NCBI RefSeq assembly: GCF_003344345.1
Contig: NZ_QPIP01000033.1
Location: 1-18,712 of the forward strand
Length of the DNA: 18,712 bases
Reading direction: 5' to 3'
From: Wolbachia endosymbiont of Cylisticus convexus
GTDB lineage: Bacteria; Pseudomonadota; Alphaproteobacteria; Rickettsiales; Anaplasmataceae
Below the pieces are notes generated by a model. It had not been told where the DNA came from. It was given only the letters and a program-made list of their open reading frames with translations, and made no database searches. A program made the position numbers and the translations under genes. Shown in pieces: positions 6,335-15,381 of the stretch. Numbering within the stretch: the stretch's first letter is position 1; every line of letters begins with the position of its first letter.

Positions 6335-8917
6335 ATGAAGCTAAACGAAATTAGAGAAAGATTTATAAAATTTTTTGTAAATAATAATCATGAGCAAGTT
6401 CCTTCTTCTCCTTTGATTCTAGAGCATGATCCAACACTCATGTTTACAAATGCTGGTATGGTACAGTTCAAAAACATCTTTACCGGCGTGCAAAAAACTG
6501 AAATGAAACGTGCTGTCTCGAGTCAAAAATGTCTCAGAGCGGGCGGTAAACACAATGATCTGGAAAACGTTGGCTATACAACCAGGCACCACACATTTTT
6601 TGAAATGCTTGGAAATTTTAGCTTTGGTGATTACTTCAAAGAAACGGCAATAGAACTCGCGTGGAAATTTATCACTGAAGAATTGTCTCTTGATAAAAAC
6701 AGACTGTCCATAACTGTCTACCACACTGATGATGAAGCATATGAGATTTGGCATAAGATAAGTGGCTTTTCAGACGATAAAATCATCAGAATTGCAACAG
6801 ATGACAATTTTTGGAGCATGGGCAATGCTGGCCCATGCGGTCCGTGTTCTGAAATCTTTTACGATTATGGAAATCCTGATTTGCATGAGGACGACAGAAT
6901 TGTTGAAATCTGGAATCTGGTGTTCATGGAATTTAATAAAGATGAGAAAGGTAATTTACAAAAATTACTAAAAAAATGCATTGATACCGGAATGGGTCTT
7001 GAAAGAATAGCAGCTGTTATGCAGAAGGTCCATGATAACTATGATATCGACCTATTTTCCGCTCTGGTAAGTAAATCACAAGAGTACTGTGGAAATACGG
7101 AAAATAAAGTAGCTCATAAGATTATCGCAGATCACCTTCGTGCAGCTGCATTTCTCATCGCAGAAGGAGTGCTCCCTGGAAATGAAGGCAGAAACTATGT
7201 ACTACGCAGATTGATCAGAAGAGCAGCACGCTATATTCACCTACTTGGATATAATGATTCTCTATTGCACCTTGTTTTTCCTGCACTCATAGATGGCACA
7301 AGTTTGGCTTATATGGGAGATGTTTATCCAGAGCTAATCAGAGCTAAAAGTTTAATAGAAACAACATTAAAATCAGAGGAAGAAAACTTTAAAGACACTT
7401 TAATGAAAGGCATTAATTTCTTGGACAAATTTACTGCAGATTTAAAATCAGGTGACACTCTGCCTGGAGAATCAGCATTTAAACTATATGACACTTATGG
7501 ATTTCCTTTGGATATCACTGTTGATATTTTGAAAGAAAGGAAAATAAATTTTGACCAAAAAGGTTTTGACAATGCAATGAAAGAGCAAAAAGAAAGAGCA
7601 CGTGCTAATTGGTCTGGATCTGGTGAAAAATCTGTTGAACAAGTATGGTTTAATTTAATCGATCAGTTTGGCAAAACGGAATTTGTTGGTTATGAGTGTG
7701 ATGAAGTAAAGGACGCAAAAGTACTAGCAATAATTTCCCCTAAAAATGAAATGATTGATTCTGTGAAAGAGGGAGAGAAGATAACCGTTATACTTGATAA
7801 AACACCTTTTTATGGTGAGTCAGGTGGACAAGTGGGAGATACTGGAAGCATAATCAAATCTGACAGAAGTATTATCACAGTTGAAAATACCAACAAGATT
7901 AACGACCTATATTTACACAGATGTATCGTGAGATCTGGCTCAGTTCGTAAAGGTAATGCAGTTATAGCAAGTCTTGATAAGAGAAGAAGACAAGACTTAA
8001 GAAGAAATCATTCAGCCACACATCTTCTACACTTTGCACTCAGAAAAATCTTAGGTGATCACGTTACTCAAAAAGGTTCTCTAGTCGCACCAAATAGACT
8101 AAGATTTGACTTCAGTCATAGCATGCCAGTCACTCAGGATCAGCTGTTTTCAGTAGAAGATACAGTAAATTCTCTAATCAGAGAAAACCTTTCTACATCT
8201 ACAAAAATTCAAGGTATGGATCAGGCAATAGACGAAGGAGCCATGGCTTTATTTGGTGAAAAATATGGTGATAAGGTTAGGGTTATAAAAATTGGAGATT
8301 CAAAAGAATTATGTGGCGGTACACACGTGGAGCGTACTGGAGAAATTGGTTTGTTTAAGATAGCAGCAGAATGTTCCGTTGCATCTGGAGTAAGAAGGAT
8401 TGAAGCTTTAACCGGTCAAGAAGCAATTAATTATGTACGCAATAATGAAATTAGCTTAAAAAAAGTTGCAGAATCTGTAAAAGCACCAGTAAATGAAATA
8501 ATAAGTCGACTCAGTATTTTAAGCCAAGAGCGCAAAGAATTTGAAATCAAAATAAAAAATCTTTATAAAAAGCTTGTCAGTGTAGAGAATATAAAAAGTA
8601 CCGAAATAAATGGAATAAATTTCGTAAGCCACACTTTCAATGACGTTCCAGTAAGTATAATAAGGGAATTTGTTTTGCAGCAACAAAAACCAAAAACTGT
8701 AATAGCCTTCACGGTAACAGAAAAGGATAAAACAGTTTTGATTGTCAAAGTAAGTAAAGACTTGACTGATAAGATTAATGCAAAAGAGCTAGTATCTACT
8801 GTAACCGAAAGGGATTGCGGTGGAAATGCCGAACTTGCTCAAATAGGCTGTGATAGCAATAAAATAGATGATGCCATTACAGCTATTTATAGCAAAATAA
8901 CAGCTTATAAGGACTAA
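6335..8917 (+). CDS. alaS: Alanyl-tRNA synthetase
   Basis: AlaRS charges tRNA-Ala and edits mischarged Ser/Gly. The 860-residue protein is close to the usual 870-880. The class II catalytic domain is clear: [10 protein letters not shown] (about 36-45), [35 protein letters not shown] (about 68-102) and the motif 3 region GMGLERIA. The editing domain has HSATHLLH (H559, H563) and [13 protein letters not shown] (C660, H664), the four zinc-site residues of the HxxxH...CxxxH pattern. A C-terminal C-Ala domain follows and ends in the usual [14 protein letters not shown] segment. The ATG at 6335 gives the family N-terminus [14 protein letters not shown]. The gene is intact, and its first part has been duplicated upstream at 4986-5078. 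Confidence 0.97.
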   Translation: MKLNEIRERFIKFFVNNNHEQVPSSPLILEHDPTLMFTNAGMVQFKNIFTGVQKTEMKRAVSSQKCLRAGGKHNDLENVGYTTRHHTFFEMLGNFSFGDYFKETAIELAWKFITEELSLDKNRLSITVYHTDDEAYEIWHKISGFSDDKIIRIATDDNFWSMGNAGPCGPCSEIFYDYGNPDLHEDDRIVEIWNLVFMEFNKDEKGNLQKLLKKCIDTGMGLERIAAVMQKVHDNYDIDLFSALVSKSQEYCGNTENKVAHKIIADHLRAAAFLIAEGVLPGNEGRNYVLRRLIRRAARYIHLLGYNDSLLHLVFPALIDGTSLAYMGDVYPELIRAKSLIETTLKSEEENFKDTLMKGINFLDKFTADLKSGDTLPGESAFKLYDTYGFPLDITVDILKERKINFDQKGFDNAMKEQKERARANWSGSGEKSVEQVWFNLIDQFGKTEFVGYECDEVKDAKVLAIISPKNEMIDSVKEGEKITVILDKTPFYGESGGQVGDTGSIIKSDRSIITVENTNKINDLYLHRCIVRSGSVRKGNAVIASLDKRRRQDLRRNHSATHLLHFALRKILGDHVTQKGSLVAPNRLRFDFSHSMPVTQDQLFSVEDTVNSLIRENLSTSTKIQGMDQAIDEGAMALFGEKYGDKVRVIKIGDSKELCGGTHVERTGEIGLFKIAAECSVASGVRRIEALTGQEAINYVRNNEISLKKVAESVKAPVNEIISRLSILSQERKEFEIKIKNLYKKLVSVENIKSTEINGINFVSHTFNDVPVSIIREFVLQQQKPKTVIAFTVTEKDKTVLIVKVSKDLTDKINAKELVSTVTERDCGGNAELAQIGCDSNKIDDAITAIYSKITAYKD

Positions 8918-9013
8918 TACACTCTACGTCATACTGCCACTTAGCCGCTAGCGAGATTTCACAAATCGTCAAGGTAAGTAGCCCCTTCGGTGTCATATCA
9001 GTGCTCCTTTCCC

Positions 9014-9126
9014 TGTCATCCAAGTACTGGGATCCAGATTGCAAGTAATGCATTGGAGTATGGATTTTGCGTTATAGAATGAAGCACTTTTGGTAAAGAA
9101 AACTGGATCCCAGTACTTGGATGACA
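9014..9126. repeat. MITE-like element with perfect 24-bp inverted ends
   Basis: Positions 9014-9037 (TGTCATCCAAGTACTGGGAT...) and 9103-9126 are perfect reverse complements over 24 bases, enclosing a 65-base centre with no coding capacity. This resembles the small palindromic elements scattered through Wolbachia genomes, many of which begin with a similar TGTCATCC...CTGGGATCCAG motif. It could fold as a hairpin and act as the alaS terminator region. Confidence 0.75.
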
Positions 9127-9181
9127 TTGTCATAAAGTGAACCAGCTTCACACGCCACTATTTTCGGTCTCTTTTAGCTAT

Positions 9182-9349
9182 AAATATTAAGAAATTTACT
9201 AAGCAAAAAAAAGGCAAAAGAAACCCCAGTTACTATCTATTGTCAGTATCAGCGCTTTTTAGTCTTAAGCACTGCAATTTAGCTGCTTTTAAATGCAATC
9301 ACAAATATTTAAGAAATTTACTAGCAGAAAAAAAAGACAAAGAACCCCC
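9182..9349. repeat. Pair of 46-bp direct repeats
   Basis: AAATATTAAGAAATTTACTA with its A-rich, then C-rich tail (9182-9228) recurs with a few changes at 9303-9349 (AAATATTTAAGAAATTTACT..., ending in CCCCC). About 75 bases of unrelated sequence lie between. No ORF is associated. Confidence 0.55.
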
Positions 9350-9596
9350 GGAGTAGCTCACTCTTTATTTTAAAATTTGACGTTGAGTGATGTCTTAAAC
9401 AGGCCGTTTCAGCTTGTATAGGGAAAAACCCGGAATTCTATTAAAGACATAGGATGCACATAGTGCAAAAATAGTACGCCAAATACAAGTCTTCTTGTCA
9501 TTTTAATCTGCACAGATTGGGAAGTTAAATAATATAGCTTCAGTCTTATGATAAGGGAATTGGCGGAGTTTGTAAAGGAGTTTTTATGAGCTACTT

Positions 9597-10793
9597 TCAA
9601 TAAGAGTTTGCATGCAATAGCACAGAAGCATACGTTACTACTCCTTCATTTCTCCCAATAGAACCCAATTTTTCTGCAGTTGTTGCTTTAACATTTATGA
9701 ATTCATCATCAATTTCTAATATTTTTGATATAAATTTCTTCATTTCCACTTTATAAGGCAATATTTTAGGCTCTTCACAAACTATAGTAATATCTAAATT
9801 AGACACGCTATATCCTTTTTCCTGTGCTTTTTTAGCAGCAAAGTCAAGAAAGTGAGATGAATTGCAATCTTTCCATTCAGAGGAATTGGGAGGAAAATGT
9901 TCTCCTATATCGCCACATCCTAGTGCTCCGAGTATTGCATCAACGATTGCATGTATTGCAACATCACCATCGGAATGCGCCTCTATTGCCATGTTATGCT
10001 CAATTTCTACACCGCAAATCTTTATAAAACTCTTAGCATCATTTTGAACTTTAACAAATTTATGTATATCATAACCGGTTCCGACACGAAATTTTGGCTC
10101 TTCAAAAAGGAGTTTTGCCATATTGAGATCCTCTTTTTTGGTTAACTTAAAATTGTTTTTCTCACCTTCAATAATCGCAACATGTTTTTTGTGCTCTACC
10201 ATTAGCGATGAATCATCAGTAAATTCTTTGATTGATTGATGGCATGATAATAATTCTCTGAAATTAAAAATTTGAGGGGTTTGTATGGCTCTAAGTTTTT
10301 CCCTTGAAATCGTAGATTCAACGAAATTATTACTCACCAATGACATAGTATCCTCGACTTCTATTGCTGGAACTACTCCTGTATATTGACCATTAATCAT
10401 AGATTCAATCAAGTTATCTATTAGAATATTTGACACAAAAGGCCTGCAGGCATCGTGTATAACGACAAAATCTGGATTGATCTTTTGCAAACTCTCCAGT
10501 CCGAGTTTAACTGAACTCTGCCTGCTTTTCCCTCCGCATACTGGACTCAGCGATTTAGTATCTATAATTGATGATGTAACTTCTTTATAGAAATCTTTTT
10601 GACTTTCATTCACTACCACTCTTATGTAACTTATGTATTGATTAGCTAAGAATTTTCTAATTGTGTGAAATAAAACAGATTTACCTGCCAGTTTTATATA
10701 CTGTTTAGGGGTTTTGGCATTACATCTACTACCTACTCCTGCTGCAACTATTAATGCTGCTATCTTGTATTTCTCAAGTCTGTTAGTGTGCAT
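9597..10793 (-). CDS. ispDF: Bifunctional IspD/IspF (MEP cytidylyltransferase / MEcPP synthase)
   Basis: A natural fusion of two enzymes of the non-mevalonate isoprenoid pathway. Residues 1-230 are IspD, which makes CDP-methylerythritol: IAALIVAAGVGSRCNAKTPKQY (11-32, nucleotide-binding loop), VIHDACRPFVS (111-121) and RAIQTPQIF (168-176). Residues 235-398 are IspF, which forms the cyclodiphosphate: VGTGYDIHKF with zinc ligands D242 and H244, EAHSDGDVAIHAIVDAI with ligand H281, and KATTAEKLGSIGRNEG (369-384). The usual intermediate enzyme IspE must be encoded elsewhere. The fused form is known from several alphaproteobacteria including Wolbachia. The start at 10793 lacks a strong Shine-Dalgarno; the remaining frame matches the family from residue 9 on. 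Confidence 0.95.
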   Translation of the reverse strand: MHTNRLEKYKIAALIVAAGVGSRCNAKTPKQYIKLAGKSVLFHTIRKFLANQYISYIRVVVNESQKDFYKEVTSSIIDTKSLSPVCGGKSRQSSVKLGLESLQKINPDFVVIHDACRPFVSNILIDNLIESMINGQYTGVVPAIEVEDTMSLVSNNFVESTISREKLRAIQTPQIFNFRELLSCHQSIKEFTDDSSLMVEHKKHVAIIEGEKNNFKLTKKEDLNMAKLLFEEPKFRVGTGYDIHKFVKVQNDAKSFIKICGVEIEHNMAIEAHSDGDVAIHAIVDAILGALGCGDIGEHFPPNSSEWKDCNSSHFLDFAAKKAQEKGYSVSNLDITIVCEEPKILPYKVEMKKFISKILEIDDEFINVKATTAEKLGSIGRNEGVVTYASVLLHANSY

Positions 10794-10912
10794 GTTTGTT
10801 ATTTTTAGTGTTAGTGTATAGTAACAGGTTATTTAGAATTTTAAAAAAAGTTGATCTTATTCTCAAAACAGAATATTCTTTTACTAGGTGTAATATGTGC
10901 TAGAGGGAAATA

Positions 10913-11152
10913 ATGCACGTTGCTAAGTATAATAAAGAAAATGAAATACATCTCATATTTTTTCATGAAATAGGTGATAATTATAAAAATGCGGCCAGGT
11001 ATATACAAGATAGATCTACGTATCTCCATAGATCTAATTTCTACACTCATGCACATAAATACCCAATTGCATTTCAAAACTATATAACTTACGCAATAGC
11101 CAGTTTCTTATTTTTAGGAGTATCCATATTATCACCCGCTTTGGTATTATAG
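10913..11152 (+). CDS. Small hypothetical protein with a C-terminal membrane segment; last codons lost to an IS630 insertion
   Basis: 79 residues beginning MHVAKYNKENEIHLIFFHEIGDN, preceded by a good ribosome binding site (AGAGGGA, 10903-10909). The C-terminus YAIASFLFLGVSILSPALVL is hydrophobic and could anchor the protein. The stop codon (11150-11152) lies inside the terminal inverted repeat of the IS630-type element. Removing the element and one TA would give a frame ending LVLLVSF-stop, so only about four codons were replaced. No family is recognised. The opposite strand holds an overlapping frame of similar length without a good start site, so the strand is not certain. Confidence 0.4.
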   Translation: MHVAKYNKENEIHLIFFHEIGDNYKNAARYIQDRSTYLHRSNFYTHAHKYPIAFQNYITYAIASFLFLGVSILSPALVL

Positions 11153-11995
11153 CCCTACTCATAATAGTCCAAAAAGAGTAAGATATGGATTTATAGTAGT
11201 GAAGATCAGTAGCACATAGTTATGACTTAAGGAAAAAGGTAATGGAAGCATTGGATGAAGGAGAAAGTAGAGCCCAAGAGATTAAAATTGGAAAAACGAC
11301 TCTATATGAGTGGCAGAAAAGGCGTAAGGAAACGGGAGATTTTCAGTCAAAAAAGCCTGGAAGGGCAGATAAAATTACCGACTGGAATGTTTTTACCAAA
11401 TTTGCAAGGTGGCAAAACTCAGTCAGAGATGCTGGGGCAATATCAGTCGACAAACGAGCACTTAAAAATATTGGATTTACAAGATCTACGGATATAAAGA
11501 AAGAAATGAAGAAAAGCGAGCTCAATTTTCAAAGGTTATAGCAACAAAACGTCATGAAAATCTTGTATATATTGACGAATCTGGAATAGACAATACAGAA
11601 CATACGGATATTGCAGAAAAGGAGAGAGGTTTCATTCACTAAAATTAGGTAAAAAAACTCAGCGCGTCAGTATAGCTCAAAATAAAAAGAAAATCATTGC
11701 TCCATTGACCTTTACTGCAATAAGGATGTTTTCGAGGCTTGGTTTGAGCAGTTTTTAACTCCAATTTTAAGGTCTGGCCAAACTTTGATAACGCTACTTT
11801 TCATAAATCTAAAATAGATGATCTTGCTAAAGGAGTTGGTGCTGAACTTCCTCCATATTCTCCAGACTTTAACGAAATTGAGCATCATTGGTTTGCTATA
11901 AAGAACAGAGCTAGAAAAAATATCCCTATTTTTAAGTCTTTCCGTCAAGCTGTTGATTCTGCTTTTTTATTCTGACTATTATGAGAAGAGCTATA
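11148..11995 (+). mobile_element. Decayed IS630-type element with terminal inverted repeats
   Basis: Positions 11148-11169 and 11974-11995 are inverted repeats of 22 bases with two mismatches (outer part TATAGCCCTACTC against TATAGCTCTTCTC). Both ends carry TA, the target duplicated by IS630/Tc1 elements. The span of about 848 bases is somewhat short for an IS630 member, consistent with the internal deletions seen in its transposase. It interrupts the 3' end of the small ORF starting at 10913 and abuts the IS5-type remnant on its right. Confidence 0.75.
11209..11975 (+). pseudogene. IS630-family transposase, multiply frameshifted
   Basis: The frame at 11209-11541 reads (V)AHSYDLRKKVMEALDEGES, then a helix-turn-helix with GKTTLYEWQKRRKETG and KPGRADKITDWNVF. 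The rest survives in pieces of other frames: YGYKERNEEKRAQFSKV, then NLVYIDESGIDNTEH (first catalytic Asp), LTPILRSGQTL, DNATFHKS at about 11789-11812 (second Asp), and YSPDFNEIEHHWFAIKNRARK at about 11863-11922 (catalytic Glu). The DDE triad is therefore traceable, but at least four frameshifts or small deletions prevent translation. The start codon position is GTA. Confidence 0.85.
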
Positions 11996-11999
11996 CTTG

Positions 12000-12664
12000 T
12001 TTCTTTCTGATAGCTGAGCAAATTTTAGCTAGGCCGAATAATAGGGATAATATTCTGCATTCTTTATGCACACTTCTTATATCATAAGTTGCATCTTCTC
12101 GAATAGAACGAATGTTATACTTATCACTGATTTCCTTTAACATATCGCAGATCGATCAGAGCAATACCACGTATGCTTATTGCTTTCTTATCGTTTGTGT
12201 TTAAAACAACGTATAGCTTTCTGTAACCATTGTATTTTCTTCCTCGAATATTAAGTTTACTATGGCCACCGTTGTTATTGTAGATACTAACTCTCGTGCT
12301 ATCTATGGCAATTTCAGTACTTTTCCAATCACATTTGTTGATTCTATGATCATCAATTTTCAAGTTAAGCTTTTCGAACCCTCTGGAATTGCGTATAGTT
12401 GATAACTGCTAAATCTTTTTCTATCTGTTGCAAATATCCTTTTATAAACACGACTGTTTGTCTTAAACCAATTCTAAAGAGACTGGCTACTATATGAACC
12501 CAAATTACGACTTTATCACTATAAATATAGTTGCCGCTTTGCATTTTTGGACTATTTTCATACCAATTTTCAATTGCTTCACTGACGAAATGAAAAATAT
12601 TTCCCCTTTTTTCAAGGAATTTGTTACACTTGTTCTAGTTATTGACTTTTGTCTTTTGTGGCAT
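12000..12664 (-). pseudogene. IS5-type transposase remnant
   Basis: On the minus strand an ATG at 12664 gives MPQKTKVNN. The recognisable sequence then continues through several frames: VSEAIENWYENSPKMQSGNYIYSDKV, WVHIVASLFRIGL, QTVVFIKGYLQQIEKDLAVINYTQF, then a 79-codon open segment (12363-12124) with EKLNLKIDDHRINKCDWKSTEIAIDSTRVSIY and GYRKLYVVLN. A third frame gives EISDKYNIRSIREDATYDIRSVHKEC. The 'AIDST' Asp followed by 'YRKLYVVLN' matches the DDE domain layout of IS5-family enzymes. It carries multiple stops and frameshifts. The C-terminus is missing at the junction with the IS630 element. Confidence 0.75.
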
Positions 12665-12799
12665 GATTTTTCTTTAAGCAGTTAAAATGGTTACTTTATA
12701 ATAAATTTTGTCAGTAGCCACCAGATTTCTTTGATTGCTGTGCAACAAGGCCCTTTTCAGTAGCCTTAGAGAGAGTATTAGGAAAAGTTTGGAAATTTA

Positions 12800-14349
12800 A
12801 TGATAAATTCTTTCAGATCCCATAGTAAGCAAATTCGTGAACCATTTAAAGATATTGGGAGTTTTCCCCCACATGAAAATAGTTACATATCTCCTGAAAA
12901 AGGCCGAGATAAGGAAAATTGTGCACCAAGTGTAAGTCCTAGTAAGTTTACTCATAAAACTTTGGAAGAAAAAAATTATGAAGAGCTATTGAAACAAGAA
13001 GATATTGCTCGTATTGCACGGTTTAAGTATGGATGGCATGGAGGTGGCAATATACTGTTTGAAGTAATTGGATCAGCAAGTCAGTTAGAAAAGCAGATAC
13101 AAGGCTATATTGAGTTGAAAGTTAAAAAGCCTGCTATTTTTGTAATCAACAAAAATGCCAATCATTGGGTAACGCTAGTTATAAAACAGAATTTACTGCT
13201 TATTATGCTGACTCTTTAGGTTATGATATTTCCTCCTTTCAAGAGAGTGCAGAGAATGTTGGATTTTTTAAGGATAGTAATTACAACAATCTTCAAGAGC
13301 TGTTAGAGTCAAAACTGAGTGGTATTCAAACTCAATCTTTTTGTATTGAGCAACAGAAAGATGGTTACAATTGTGGAATATATGCCTTAAAAAATGCAGA
13401 AATAATTATGGACAAGAATCATGAGTTAGAGAAAGTATTAAATTACGAGTTAAGTGAGCAGGAGTTAAAGGAAATAAGGATTGAGTTTGCGTGCTTGTTA
13501 CAAAAAGAAAAATGTGCAGAGCAGAAACCTCGAATCAAAGAAGCTAACAATAATGATAATTGTCAATCTAAACCAAAGCAGAAATATCAGCCAAAACCTT
13601 CTGTCAATAGTCCAGTATTTTATTGTAACGAATTTAATGAGCACGATTTAGGCGATAATGAAAACCTTTTAAGAAGAAAGTTCAATGAAATAATTAAAGA
13701 TTTAGAGGAAAACAACAGTACAAGCCAAGGAGATATAAAGTTAATAAAAGGTAACGGGAATATTGAATATTTTCGAGCTAAATTAAGTGATAGTGACAGA
13801 TTATTATTTACGAGTACAAAGCATAATGATAAAGATGCTTTTGTTATTTTAGAAGTAATTCTGAATCATGATTACCGGAAGTCTAAATTTTTAACAAATA
13901 AAGAAAAAATAAAAAACATAAAAATAATAAGTGAAGAAGGTTCTGATAGCGCAAATACAGTAGAAATTGGAAATGCTTCACAAGTTAGTTATCTTGGTAA
14001 ACTTATTACTTTTAATGCAAAGCAGGAAGATATAGTTGAAAGGGTTGGAAAGTTTGAATTACCTTTAGTTATCAATGGATCTGCTGGCAGTGGAAAGACG
14101 TCAGTGGCTTTGGAGAGCTTAAGAAGGATAAAAGAGAAGTTCGGGGGAGGAAAAATTCTATATATTACCAAATCCGAAAATCTTATAAAAGAATCAAAAA
14201 AATTATTTGAGTGCGAACACTATAATCAGACCACTTGTGAGCTACCAAGTGATACGTTCGAACTTTCCTGTATAGTAATTTTACTATATCGCAAGACCAG
14301 CTATTTTGGCTCACTTTCGCTAAATCTACGTACGAACTGGTTTGCCTAA
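12800..14349 (+). pseudogene. Frameshifted Ulp1/C48 protease - RelE-like - SF1 helicase fusion, C-terminally truncated
   Basis: Two frames join by a single-base shift at the A-run 13183-13186. Frame 1 (12800-13219) has a polar N-terminus of about 60 residues, then NANHWVTLVI with the catalytic His (H122). The second frame, entered at about 13185, gives TAYYADSLGYD (catalytic Asp) and IEQQKDGYNCGIYALKNAE (oxyanion Gln and nucleophile Cys). Together these are the H-D-Q-C set of C48/Ulp1 cysteine proteases, which cleave ubiquitin-like proteins. After a Lys/Pro/Gln-rich linker comes a RelE/ParE-like segment (KLIKGNGNIEYFRAKLSDSDRLLF...ILNHDYRKSKF). Then LPLVINGSAGSGKTSVALES gives the Walker A motif of a UvrD-like helicase. 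The helicase lacks all later motifs; similarity fades after about 14217 (KKLFECE). Eukaryotic-type protease chemistry suggests a host-directed effector or toxin (inference). Confidence 0.7.
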
Positions 14350-14571
14350 TTTTGTTGCAAAAATTTTACCTTTTTATTTTCACAACTCTATTTTTACCTG
14401 ATGCGTTCTCACAAATATATGTACTATTTTTATGTTTTTTGAAAAAGTAAATATTCAAGATTTTTATGGCGCTAATTTTTAGTATGTTTCCATATTAATC
14501 AAGCTAAAGGAATTTAAATTAATCATTAGAATGCGTAATAATTATATTATTTCAATAGGGTGGAGGAAATT

Positions 14572-15370
14572 ATGTCTTTAACATTGAAACAGTGGAAAGA
14601 GATACTAGATACAATAAACTCAAACGGGGGTGATATACTTGAAGCAATAAAAGAGGAATTAAAGAAACAAGATCAAGATACATATCAAGAGTGGGAACGG
14701 AAAGACTTTGATATAAATCATCCGTTTGATGTACAATTGACCATGTACAACAAAAAATTAGCATTACTGCATATAGCTGCTTACAATGGCCATTTAGATA
14801 TAGTTAAATATCTTGTAGATGATAAAAAGGCTGATGTTAATCAAGAAGATAGTTAGTGGTGAAACTGCTTTACATGAAGCTGCTAGAAATGGCCATTTAG
14901 ATGTAGTTAAATACCTTGTAGATGATAAAAAGGCTGATGTTAATCAAAAAGATATTTGTGGTGAAACTGCTTTACATGAAGCTGCTAGAAATGGCCATAA
15001 AGATGTAGTGACAACTCTATTAAAAAAAGGGGCTAATCCTTTAATAAAGAATAAAAAAGGTAAAACTCCAAGAGACCTAGCTAATGATAAAAATATAACA
15101 CAGCTTTTAAAAGAGGCAGAAGAGCAAATAATTAGCAAGTCAATAAAGACTGGTATTACTTTGGGTATTATAACTGCACTGACAATAGGTATTGGATGCG
15201 GTATTACCGGTATTGAATTATCAATATTAGCTATAGCTGGCATAGCTGTAGCAGCTGCGTTAGTAATAGGAGTTATTGCTGGTGGTATTACATATTCAGT
15301 ATCAAAGCCTAGTAATAAGCTAGATAAACCTGACTTAGCTAACCAACAAGTATCTGAAAAAGCCTGCTAA
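14572..15370 (+). pseudogene. Ankyrin-repeat membrane protein, frameshifted inside the repeats
   Basis: The start ATG at 14572 has GGAGG five bases upstream (the GTG at 14560 overlaps that site and is unlikely). An N-terminal helical region of about 60 residues (MSLTLKQWKEILDTINSNGG...) precedes three ankyrin repeats: LLHIAAYNGHLDIVKYLVDDKKADVNQ, then two of the form ETALHEAARNGH(L/K)DVV. A one-base insertion near 14850-14856 closes the first frame at 14856; the second frame runs to 15370. The C-terminus has two hydrophobic helices (about TGITLGIITALTIGIGCGITG and LSILAIAGIAVAAALVIGVIAGGITYSV), a membrane hairpin. Ankyrin proteins are frequent secreted effectors in Wolbachia, and this one would be membrane-anchored. 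It is either a recent pseudogene or a sequencing indel. Confidence 0.75.
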
Positions 15371-15381
15371 CAAAAGCCCAA

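Larger units (their letters stand above)
8918..9596. other. Repeat-rich intergenic region without a convincing gene
   Basis: About 680 bases between alaS and ispDF. It holds the inverted-repeat element at 9014-9126 and two copies of a 46-bp direct repeat (9182-9228 and 9303-9349). Beyond 9350 the sequence resembles dispersed Wolbachia intergenic repeats. A 63-codon open frame on the minus strand (9600-9409) has no Shine-Dalgarno of note and an atypical composition, and is probably repeat-derived rather than a gene. Confidence 0.55.

Noticed and set aside
9409..9600. 63-aa minus-strand ORF
   Set aside because: It lies in repeat-like intergenic DNA beside ispDF, with no supporting domain or good start context. 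It is likely a frame within a dispersed repeat.
12494..12685. 63-aa plus-strand ORF
   Set aside because: It is antisense to the IS5-type transposase remnant and has no ribosome binding site.
13165..13219. Programmed -1 ribosomal frameshifting
   Set aside because: The site has a run of A but not a proper X-XXY-YYZ heptamer, and I see no obvious downstream pseudoknot. A simple indel in a decaying region is the better reading.
12800..14349. A canonical cifA-cifB incompatibility operon
   Set aside because: There is an Ulp1 domain, but no cifA-like gene upstream (an IS5 remnant lies there), no nuclease-like domains before the protease, and a helicase follows. It is a different architecture.
14788..15010. 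CRISPR-like repeat array
   Set aside because: The repeats are contiguous 102-bp coding units of an ankyrin protein with no spacers. No CRISPR array is visible anywhere in the window.
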